A stretch of DNA of 9,567 bases from contig DFYJ01000121.1 of NCBI GenBank assembly GCA_002383325.1, positions 11,008 through 20,574 on the forward strand, read 5' to 3'. Source of the stretch: Candidatus Aminicenantes bacterium UBA4085. GTDB taxonomy: Bacteria; Acidobacteriota; Aminicenantia; Aminicenantales; UBA4085. The notes under the pieces were generated by a model. It was not told the DNA's origin, ran no database searches, and saw nothing but the letters and a program-made list of their open reading frames with translations. Made by a program: the position numbers and the translations under genes. Shown piece by piece: positions 1 through 6,321 of the stretch (the first letter of the stretch is position 1; each line of letters starts with the position of its first letter).

Positions 1-1905
1 ATCCCGCCGATGATGGATCCGCCGCTGCCCAACATCCACCCCCTGGTCTGGCGGACCCAGAACCTGCTGGGCACTTCCATGGCTTACGACCTGCAGCAGG
101 CCGGCAAAAGCGGCATCGTCAACGGCCGCAGCTACACGGCTTGGTATATCGGGGCCGGGGACGACACGCCCTGGCTCCACAACGTCATCGGCATCCTCAG
201 CGAGGCCGCCTCGGTTCGCCTGGCCACGCCGCTGTTCATCGAGCCCAACGAGATCCCCAAATCCTACGTCGAGAAGATGATGGACTTCGTGGATCCCTGG
301 CCCGGCGGCTGGTGGCGCCTGCGCGACATCGTCGAGTACGAGATCATCATGGCCGAAGGCCTGCTCAAAGCCGCCGCCCTGCACAAGGAGGAGCTGCTCC
401 TGAACTTCTGGCGGATGTCCAAGGATGCCGTCGAGAGGACCGATAAGGGCCAGCCCTACGCTTTCGTCATTCCGGCCAAGCAGCACGATGTCCCGACCAT
501 GCTCCGGATGCTGGACGTACTGATGCGCGGCGGAGTGGAGATCCATCGGGCCAAGGCCGACTTCATGGTCGGCAACCGCCTCTACGGCGCCGGCGCCTTC
601 GTCGTCCTCATGGCTCAGCCTTACAAGCCCTACGCCTGGGCCCTGCTGGAGAAGCAGAAGTACCCCGACATCCGCCAATATCCCGGCGGGCCTCCCCAGC
701 CGCCCTACGACAACGCCGGCTGGACTCTGCCGCTGCAGATGGGCGTCTCCTGCGACGAGATCGGGGAGGCCTTCGAGGCCAGGCTGGAGAAGCTGGACGA
801 AGTGCCCTACCCCAAGACACCGGCCGGCCAGGGCAAGGCGGCCTACCTCGCCCTCGATGCCCGGGTCAACGCCTCCTTCTCCGTGGCCTTCGCTCTTCTC
901 AAGGAAGCCAAGGCCGAAGCCTGGCGGACCAAGTCCAGGACGGTCATCAAGGGCATCGAGGTGCCGGCCGGGAGCTTCGTCATCCGCAGCACGCCGGAAG
1001 TCAAGACGGCCCTGCCCGCCCTCCTGGAAAAGCATCATCTCGCCGTCCTCGATCTGCCCGACGTGGAGGGCCTGGCCAAGGCCGGCCTCAAGCTCCCCCG
1101 GATCGGCCTCTATCAGTCCTGGCGCGGCAACGCCGACGAAGGCTGGACCCGCTATCTCTTCGACGACATGGGCCTCGCCTACAAGACCCTGCACAACGAG
1201 GGCCTCAAGGGGACCAAGGAGAAGAAACCCGACCTGCGGACGGACTTCGACGTCATCGTCTTCGCTGACGAAAGCACGGCGGTCATCAAATCCGGCCAGC
1301 GCGGAGGCATGCCCGGCGGAGCGCCGGGTGGCGCTCCCGGCGGTATGGGCGCCCCGGGCGGGTCATCCCGGCCCCCGACCTCGACGACGCCGCCCGAGTA
1401 CGAGGGCGGGATCGGCCAGGAGGGTGTGGACGCCCTGCGGGCCTTCGTGGAGAAGGGCGGCCGGGTGGTGACTCTCAACGGGGCCTGCGACCTGGCCATA
1501 AGCGAGTTCGGGGCCCCGGCCCGCAACGGGCTGTCCGGCGTCGATCGGACTAAGTTCTTCTGCCCGACCTCCATTCTGCGCATCCTGGTCGACAACGAGA
1601 CGCCCATCGGCTACGGAATGCCCAAGGAAGCCGCGGCCATGTTCGTCAACAGCCTGGCCCTGGACACGTCCAGCCCGCCGTTCGATTGGGACCGCAAGGT
1701 GGTGGGGGCTTACCCCGAGGACGACATCCTGCTGTCGGGCTGGCTGCTTGGTGGGGAGAACCTGGCCCGCCGGGCCTGTGTCGTGGACACCAAGTACAAG
1801 GAAGGCCGCTTCATCCTGATCGGGATCCGCAGCCAGAGCCGGGCCCAAAGCCACGGCACCTATAAGTTCCTCTTGAACGCCCTGTTCTACCCGGAGAAGG
1901 AGTAG
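1..1905 (+). CDS. M14-family zinc carboxypeptidase homologue, C-terminal part (5' end outside window)
   Basis: The reading frame is open from the first base, so the gene begins upstream; ATG at 10 is only the first internal methionine and no ribosome-binding site is visible. About 634 residues are present. Counting from that ATG, residues 8-70 contain HPLVWRTQN, GKSGIVNGR, AGDDTPWLHN and ILSEAAS, a pattern I recognise from large bacterial M14 peptidases. Glu65 in ILSEAAS may be the general-base glutamate of the M14 fold. The zinc ligands (HxxE and a later His) must lie upstream, so activity cannot be judged here. Residues ~363-625 look like a class I glutamine-amidotransferase-like domain, often found behind this M14 type. 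A Gly/Pro/Met-rich stretch (residues ~431-462) interrupts it. Such proteins are usually exported peptidases, but the signal peptide region is not visible. Base composition is clearly richer in G+C than the genes to the right. A single-gene unit ending in its own terminator is likely. Confidence 0.8.
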   Translation: MPPMMDPPLPNIHPLVWRTQNLLGTSMAYDLQQAGKSGIVNGRSYTAWYIGAGDDTPWLHNVIGILSEAASVRLATPLFIEPNEIPKSYVEKMMDFVDPWPGGWWRLRDIVEYEIIMAEGLLKAAALHKEELLLNFWRMSKDAVERTDKGQPYAFVIPAKQHDVPTMLRMLDVLMRGGVEIHRAKADFMVGNRLYGAGAFVVLMAQPYKPYAWALLEKQKYPDIRQYPGGPPQPPYDNAGWTLPLQMGVSCDEIGEAFEARLEKLDEVPYPKTPAGQGKAAYLALDARVNASFSVAFALLKEAKAEAWRTKSRTVIKGIEVPAGSFVIRSTPEVKTALPALLEKHHLAVLDLPDVEGLAKAGLKLPRIGLYQSWRGNADEGWTRYLFDDMGLAYKTLHNEGLKGTKEKKPDLRTDFDVIVFADESTAVIKSGQRGGMPGGAPGGAPGGMGAPGGSSRPPTSTTPPEYEGGIGQEGVDALRAFVEKGGRVVTLNGACDLAISEFGAPARNGLSGVDRTKFFCPTSILRILVDNETPIGYGMPKEAAAMFVNSLALDTSSPPFDWDRKVVGAYPEDDILLSGWLLGGENLARRACVVDTKYKEGRFILIGIRSQSRAQSHGTYKFLLNALFYPEKE

Positions 1906-1928
1906 GCCCCAGCCGACCCATCACCCAA

Positions 1929-1956
1929 GGGCGCCCTTCGGGGCGCCCCTTTTATT
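1929..1956 (+). terminator. Rho-independent terminator of the M14-family gene
   Basis: A perfect 8-bp stem of GGGCGCCC on both arms (1929-1936 and 1941-1948) encloses a TTCG tetraloop (1937-1940) and is followed by CTTTTATT. It begins 23 bases after the stop codon at 1903-1905. UUCG loops and G+C stems are standard for intrinsic terminators. Read on the minus strand, the hairpin is not followed by a T run, so it probably does not stop the convergent operon efficiently. Confidence 0.88.
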
Positions 1957-1976
1957 CTCCCGACTGGTCAAAGTAC

Positions 1977-1992
1977 CCCTCGCAGGCGAGGG
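1977..1992. repeat. Short inverted repeat in the convergent gap
   Basis: CCCTCGC (1977-1983) and GCGAGGG (1986-1992) pair perfectly around a 2-base centre; as RNA the innermost pairs would open to give a 4-6 base loop. It lies 20 bases beyond the stop of the minus-strand helicase gene (2013), where an operon terminator would be expected. No T run follows on either strand, so a terminator role is only possible. The remainder of the gap from 1957 to 2012 holds nothing else I can identify. Confidence 0.35.
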
Positions 1993-2012
1993 CGGAGTGT
2001 GGAAATCGTTAT

Positions 2013-5000
2013 TCAACTCTCCCCGGATATTGCGCTGGGCTGTGGTTGTTGTTGCACCGTAATGATGACCTGGTCCTGAATTCCCTTTTTCTTGTAAACA
2101 TCGAGATAGTCCGGTCCAAGTTCACCTTTAAGTGCATCCAAGAGCTCTTCAATTTCCCGGAGACCTTCAGGATTTGCGATGTCCGGCTTAGCAATCTTGC
2201 GGAGGGCACGTTCGGATAGGGTACCGAAGTACTGGATGTCCTCGATCAGGAGTTCGATGAACTGACGGCGGGTTTCGGGGACCGAAGGAAGCAGCGCGGC
2301 TAGTTGGTTGCGGGCGCGGGTGACCCAGCTCTGGGAGGCAGGCGGTTCCTGCTCCTGTGGCCGCGTGTAAGCGCAAAGGTCGCCGTATTTGGACCAGAAA
2401 ACATCGCTGAAAGCGACGCGGGGTTCTTCGGGTTCGCACCGGATGGCTTCAAGACCTTCTTCGACTGTGGCGGGCACGATAGCGTCTATCGTTTGCAGGA
2501 GGGTGAAGAGCGCAGCGCCGCGGCGGCGGAAGAAGTAGATGCCTTCCGGGGCGTTCCGGGAAGCGGTTTTAACGCGTGGCGGCAGTTGGGCAATGCGCTC
2601 GAAAACCTCGGGGTACGTCTGGATTAGGCGCCGTAGCTCACGCTGAGCCTTGGTGAGGAAACTCTCTCCTTCCTGTTCCTCAGCGTCTGCGTTGACTCGC
2701 TGGAACAGTCCGGCGGCGGTGGGTTCCTCGTCCGGGGCAAGAATCCTCACGTCCTCACCGATCGTGGAGTGTATCAGGAACATCTTTTCGCCGGCGATCT
2801 GCCGGCTGCGGTAGATATCCGAGCCCTGTTCAGTCGGGAAGAAGTTGAAGATGTAGAGGTTGTCGAAAACCTTCTTGCCGATGCGGTTGATGCGGCCGAC
2901 GCGTTGGATGACGCGGGTTGGGTTCCAGGGGATGTCGTAGTTAATCACTAGACCAGCGCGGTTCAGGTTGTACCCCTCGCTCATCCGGTCGGTCGCGAGA
3001 AGAATCTGGAAGTCGTCTTTCTGTTCAATTTCTGGCCAGGAAGCGTCGAAGTTGGCCTTAACGGTGCGGTCCATCTCTCGGGTGAGGCGTTCATTCACAA
3101 CAAGCACTTTGCCGGGTAAGGCGATTTCGAGGTAGCCCTGGAGATGATCCACGGTATCCGCGAACTCGCTGAAAATCAGGACCTTGCGTTTCTGTTTGCC
3201 GGCGATCTCCTTGCATGAGTGATCGAGAACGGAGCGTATGATTTCAATGATGCGCCGAGCCTTGGGATCTTGCATCAACAGGTTGAGTTCCTTTATCTCC
3301 GCCTGGGTTTGCTTGAGGAGTTTGATGTCGGCGGCTAGGTCACGGAAGAAACGGTCCTTATCGAAATGCAGGTCGTTGAGTTCATAAACCTGTTCATGCC
3401 CGGTCCTCTGTTCCCGCTTGAGGTAGCGGATGGTCTTTTGTAGGAGATCGTCCTGTTCCGCGTCGGTTTCCGAGGAGAGGATCTTGTCCATGAGAAGGCG
3501 GTTTACGAGCAGCTTGCCTTTGTCCTTTGCGAAGTCCCGAACCGTCTCGTGCATGGTGATGGCATGTTCGAGACTCTCGGCAAAGGCACCGAAGGAGCTT
3601 TCGAAGCGACGCACGAAGAGGCCCCGGATGAAAGTGAACATATTGGCCTGTTGGGCTTCTTCGCGATCCCCCGACATGTCGTACTGAACGGGGCGGTAGA
3701 TGGCGCCATGGAAGCGGCCTTCGGGGCCGAAGTAGTCGGTGATGACTCGGTCGTAAAACTCGCTCTGTTTCTTAGTGAGAACATAGAACTGCTCGGCCGG
3801 CGGTCGGACGGTGGAGAGGGTTGTGAGCTCGCAAGCGTAGTCCGGGTTGCCTTTGAGATCGAGGCGGTTCCGACGGATGGTGACCGGTTCGATGACCGCG
3901 CGCATCTTTCGGGCAACCGCGGCTGAGCGAGCACTGAGTTCCGTCCTGATCTTCTTGTAGTGGGCCTCCTCCAGGGTGAGCGGGATGCGCAGACGTTCCA
4001 AGGCGCGGATGACTTCACCGCGTTTGTCGGGATCGGTGGTCTTCATGTTCTTCAACACGAAGCCGATGGAGCGGAACGCCTCGTTATATTCCTTGAAGTC
4101 GGCTTCCATGTTGCCATCGAGAACAAGAGGGCTGTTGCGCGGTGGCAGAAAGAGCTTGAGGAGGGAAAGCAGATCGGCGGGACGGTTGTTGAACGGAGTG
4201 GCGGTAAGAAGGATGACCTCTTTGCCTCTGCAAGTCTGGAGGAGGTCGTCGTAATCCTCGGTGTTCTGGTTGCGGAATCGATGGGCTTCATCCACGATGA
4301 CGGTTCGGAAGGAGGGATCCTGTTCAACGCAGGCGCGAATCTCATCAAGATTGCCGCAGGAACGGGCTTCCCAGTCATGGAGCTTGAACTGGCGGAGGTA
4401 AGCGCGCCAGCCGGTATTGGCATTGTGATCCCCAACCAAGCCGGGTGGGGCGATGACGATGCCGCGCCGGCCACGAAGGCGGGCGATCAGGCAAGCGACG
4501 ATCGTCTTGCCGAGGCCCACCACGTCGGCCACAATGACGCCGTTGTAGGCGTCCAGCGTGGCGACGGCTTGGTTCACGGCATCAATCTGGTAGGTGTAGC
4601 GCGTGTAGCCGGCTTCCTCGAGGATACGGTTCAGGCGGCCGCCATGATCGGCCAAAGTGCGGTGCTGAACGTAGTTCTGGAGAACAAGGAGATAGGCTTC
4701 GAACGGGCTAACAGGCGCGACGATGGAAGCACGGTCAATGAGTTCGAGCATCCGCCGGCGGACAGCCTCGTTTTCCGTCAGCGGCACCGCATCGCGCCAG
4801 AGCTCCTCAAAGTAGGCCCCCGCCTCTGCAAAGCCGAAGTCCGAAAGATTGATGTTCAGCTCTCCCTGCGACTCCAGGCCGGGCAGTGTGAGATTGCTGC
4901 TGCCGCTGATCCAGACGCCGGGTTTGCCCTTATTGAAGGGCTCGGCGATTTCGAAGAGATACAGCTTGGCGTAATTGGGTTCCCGCGTCTTTCGGATAAT

Positions 5001-5372
5001 CAGGCGCCCCTCACGGATAAGTTCGACAAAGGCGCTGACTCGGTCGTAGAAGGCCTGCTTGTCCAAAGCGGCGGATCGAAGGGCGCGGCGGAGATTCTCG
5101 ATATAGGCATCTTGTGTCTCGCCGCGGCTTTTTTCTTCATCGGTCAGAATCAGTTCCTGGAGCTGGCCAGCATGTTCCTCTGCCTCCATGCCGACGAGTA
5201 CCCGGAGCTTGATGTTCGGATTCGCGCGCAGGGCATCGTAGAGCACCTTGACGCCGGAAAAATAGAAAAACCCAACCAGCGCCCGCATTTCGCGGCTCGT
5301 CGAGATCAGTTCCCGTAAACGTTGCCCCAGATTGCCGCTCGCGCCATTGGTTATGAAGAGGTTCGATGGCAT
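2013..5372 (-). CDS. PLD-like domain fused to SNF2-type helicase (restriction/defence-type)
   Basis: The protein has 1119 residues. Residues ~15-190 form a phospholipase D-like domain: GFFYFSG near 34-40, LRVLVGMEAE near 56-65, then NYAKLYLFE (133-141) and SGSSNLT (156-162). The HxKxxxxD signature is altered: Tyr134 replaces His and Glu141 replaces Asp, with Lys136 kept. From ~260 a superfamily 2 SNF2-like motor follows: Walker A DVVGLGKT (283-290), DEAH (361-364), LLTATPFNN (388-396), a long linker, KVLIFSEF (730-737), LLATDRMSEGYNLN (791-804) and QRVGRINRIG (823-832, arginine fingers). All core ATPase motifs are present, so DNA translocation is likely. Residues ~850-1119 are a C-terminal extension I do not recognise. 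The ATG at 5370-5372 is preceded by a good Shine-Dalgarno, 9 bases after the BRO-type gene stops. Context suggests it is the motor/effector partner of the upstream methyltransferase, as in type ISP, type I or DISARM-like systems. Nuclease function is uncertain because of the altered motif. Confidence 0.9.
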   Translation of the reverse strand: MPSNLFITNGASGNLGQRLRELISTSREMRALVGFFYFSGVKVLYDALRANPNIKLRVLVGMEAEEHAGQLQELILTDEEKSRGETQDAYIENLRRALRSAALDKQAFYDRVSAFVELIREGRLIIRKTREPNYAKLYLFEIAEPFNKGKPGVWISGSSNLTLPGLESQGELNINLSDFGFAEAGAYFEELWRDAVPLTENEAVRRRMLELIDRASIVAPVSPFEAYLLVLQNYVQHRTLADHGGRLNRILEEAGYTRYTYQIDAVNQAVATLDAYNGVIVADVVGLGKTIVACLIARLRGRRGIVIAPPGLVGDHNANTGWRAYLRQFKLHDWEARSCGNLDEIRACVEQDPSFRTVIVDEAHRFRNQNTEDYDDLLQTCRGKEVILLTATPFNNRPADLLSLLKLFLPPRNSPLVLDGNMEADFKEYNEAFRSIGFVLKNMKTTDPDKRGEVIRALERLRIPLTLEEAHYKKIRTELSARSAAVARKMRAVIEPVTIRRNRLDLKGNPDYACELTTLSTVRPPAEQFYVLTKKQSEFYDRVITDYFGPEGRFHGAIYRPVQYDMSGDREEAQQANMFTFIRGLFVRRFESSFGAFAESLEHAITMHETVRDFAKDKGKLLVNRLLMDKILSSETDAEQDDLLQKTIRYLKREQRTGHEQVYELNDLHFDKDRFFRDLAADIKLLKQTQAEIKELNLLMQDPKARRIIEIIRSVLDHSCKEIAGKQKRKVLIFSEFADTVDHLQGYLEIALPGKVLVVNERLTREMDRTVKANFDASWPEIEQKDDFQILLATDRMSEGYNLNRAGLVINYDIPWNPTRVIQRVGRINRIGKKVFDNLYIFNFFPTEQGSDIYRSRQIAGEKMFLIHSTIGEDVRILAPDEEPTAAGLFQRVNADAEEQEGESFLTKAQRELRRLIQTYPEVFERIAQLPPRVKTASRNAPEGIYFFRRRGAALFTLLQTIDAIVPATVEEGLEAIRCEPEEPRVAFSDVFWSKYGDLCAYTRPQEQEPPASQSWVTRARNQLAALLPSVPETRRQFIELLIEDIQYFGTLSERALRKIAKPDIANPEGLREIEELLDALKGELGPDYLDVYKKKGIQDQVIITVQQQPQPSAISGES

Positions 5373-5375
5373 AGG

Positions 5376-5383
5376 CTTCCCTT
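5376..5383 (-). promoter_or_regulatory. Ribosome-binding site of the PLD-helicase gene, overlapping the preceding stop codon
   Basis: On the minus strand AAGGGAAG lies 3 bases from the ATG at 5372, with its GGGA core about 5 bases away. Its first two A bases belong to the TAA stop (5382-5384) of the BRO-type gene. This fixes the helicase start and suggests translational coupling. If so, premature termination in the frameshifted upstream gene could lower helicase synthesis. Confidence 0.6.
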
Positions 5384-6240
5384 ATTTATCATCGCCTTCA
5401 CCCAAAGATTTGTTTGTCTTCCCCGGCGACAGGAAGTTTTCACCGGTGACCACCTTCCGCCCGGTCTTCGCCTCCAGTTCCCGGCGCGCTCTCTTGGCGA
5501 TCCCGCCGCCTTTCCTGCCCGCTTCGGCGTTTTCCGACATTCCCGTGGCCTCGACGCTTTCAGCGATCTGCCGGCTGGAGAGTTCAGCCAAAGCCGTAAG
5601 AATCAGTTCCGCTTCGCTCATGTGGTCGCGCAGGTTCTGGCTCTTCAGCCCTTTCATGGATTTGTGCTGTTTGACCGAAACGCCGCTCCATTCCTGATGA
5701 ATGGATATTGGTTAGGATAGCGTACTCGTCCTCGCCCTTGATCTCGTGATCTTTCCAATAGTCGGTCAGTTTGTTGCGGGTTTCCTGCCCCATCATCCGC
5801 TGTTGGATCCATTTCTCGCTTCTTCCATGCTGTTTCCAGTACTCACGGGCGCGGTCAAGGGAGCGGGCAGGATCACCCATGTCCTGAATTCGTTCATAGC
5901 CTACTTTGGCCAACCATAGCTTGATCGGCTCCGCTTTCGGACTTGGAATGGACTGCACAATTCGCATAATTGTTTCAGGATCAGCCACATCGGTATTCCG
6001 CATCTTGCCGTCCTCGGCCACCATTTTCAAACGGTTACAATTTGTAACCGTTTGACTTCCTTCTTTATTAAGTCGGTTCTTCAGAACTTTCCAATAGTTT
6101 CGCGCCGCTTGGAAATCTTTTTGCTGAATCAGCGCCGCCACAATGTCCACTACCGAAAAATACCACTTCTCCGATTTCGGATCATAGAGACGGCGAATCT
6201 TGAAATCCTCAAAGACGGCTAACGCTTTTTGTTGATCCAT
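5382..6240 (-). CDS. BRO-N/DinD-like antirepressor-type protein, frameshifted
   Basis: Read from the ATG at 6240, the frame is DinD/BRO-like through residue 179 (DEYAILTNI) and then leaves the family pattern, ending as an unrelated tail at 5584. Shifting by one base at 5703-5704 restores a continuous family-like protein: IHQEWSGVSVKQHK, MKGLKSQNLRDHM, then GGGIAKRARRELEAKTG and KVVTGENF, ending at TAA 5382-5384. The restored product is 285 residues, close to DinD (about 270-280). Residues ~5-115 are the BRO-N domain (EKWYFSVVDIVAAL, SQTVTNCNRLKM, IPSPKAEPIKLWLAKVGYER). The C-terminal part is the conserved helical region of this subfamily. BRO-N proteins often bind DNA and occur as phage antirepressors or as extra genes inside restriction operons; the DinD type has been linked to RecA inhibition. 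The ATG at 6240 has an excellent ribosome-binding site, so it is preferred over a TTG at 6291. It sits between the methyltransferase and helicase genes. Whether the frameshift is real cannot be decided here. Confidence 0.8.
5703..5704 (-). other. Frameshift site in the BRO-N/DinD-like gene
   Basis: The minus strand reads AAT ATC C ATT CAT CAG GAA TGG. Dropping one C (either of the two at 5703-5704) joins LTNI to IHQEWSG, the order I expect from family members. The downstream frame has a TAA at 5714-5712 just before this point, so the switch must occur within about ten bases. The site is only a CC pair, not a long homopolymer and not an obvious programmed slippery heptamer. Confidence 0.75.
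6028..6054. repeat. 27-bp perfect palindrome inside the BRO-type gene (copy 2)
   Basis: CAAACGGTTACAA (6028-6040) and TTGTAACCGTTTG (6042-6054) are perfect reverse complements around a single central base. In the minus-strand reading frame the 27 bases are exactly nine codons, Gln63-Leu71, spelling QTVTNCNRL, a conserved stretch of the BRO-N domain. It matches the upstream palindrome at 6268-6294 at 16 of 27 positions in coding orientation, including the GGTnAC and GTnACC half-site cores. I infer a protein-binding operator embedded in coding DNA. An mRNA hairpin is the alternative. Confidence 0.75.
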
Positions 6241-6246
6241 ATCGAT

Positions 6247-6257
6247 TCCTCTTTCCT
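6247..6257 (-). promoter_or_regulatory. Ribosome-binding site of the BRO-type gene
   Basis: Minus-strand AGGAAAGAGGA ends 6 bases before the ATG at 6240, an ideal spacing. It decides in favour of this start over the TTG at 6291, which lies inside the upstream palindrome. The core GGAAAGAGG is repeated exactly at 6311-6319, just before the methyltransferase gene ends. Confidence 0.7.
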
Positions 6258-6267
6258 TCTTATCCGG

Positions 6268-6294
6268 CAGTTGGTGACAAACCGTCACCAACTG
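6268..6294. promoter_or_regulatory. 27-bp palindromic operator candidate upstream of the BRO-type gene (copy 1)
   Basis: CAGTTGGTGAC (6268-6278) and GTCACCAACTG (6284-6294) are perfect 11-bp inverted arms around 5 bases. It lies in the 81-base gap between the methyltransferase stop (6322) and the BRO-type start (6240). Read in the BRO frame it would spell QLVTVCHQL, almost the peptide spelled by the internal palindrome, and the two centres (6281 and 6041) are 240 bp apart. No T run follows on either strand, so an intrinsic terminator is unlikely. I infer an operator, possibly bound by the BRO-type protein itself. I see no convincing -35/-10 pair beside it. Confidence 0.6.
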
Positions 6295-6321
6295 AATATT
6301 CTTTCATCAACCTCTTTCCAA

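Noticed and set aside
857..1607. Long open frames in other phases and on the minus strand over the M14-family gene
   Set aside because: They have Arg/Pro/Ser-rich, low-complexity composition typical of off-frame reading in G+C-rich DNA. The M14-type frame has clear family motifs.
3960..5318. Long + strand open frame (about 450 codons) opposite the helicase gene
   Set aside because: It lies entirely antisense to conserved helicase and PLD motifs, has no recognisable domain, and arises from the codon pattern of the real gene.
5401..5460. A third palindrome copy suggested by CACCGGTGACCACC in the 3' part of the BRO-type gene
   Set aside because: Only a short CACCGGTG self-complement is present. 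The spacing and arm sequence of the 27-bp sites are missing, and it simply encodes the conserved KVVTGENF.
6241..6291. TTG at 6291 as start of the BRO-type protein (17 extra residues)
   Set aside because: The TTG lies inside the palindrome, while the ATG at 6240 has a strong, well-spaced ribosome-binding site. The extra residues are not expected at the N-terminus of BRO-N proteins.
6268..6294. Upstream palindrome as an intrinsic terminator of the methyltransferase gene
   Set aside because: The arms are followed by mixed sequence on both strands with no T run. The matching palindrome inside the next gene argues for a binding site instead.
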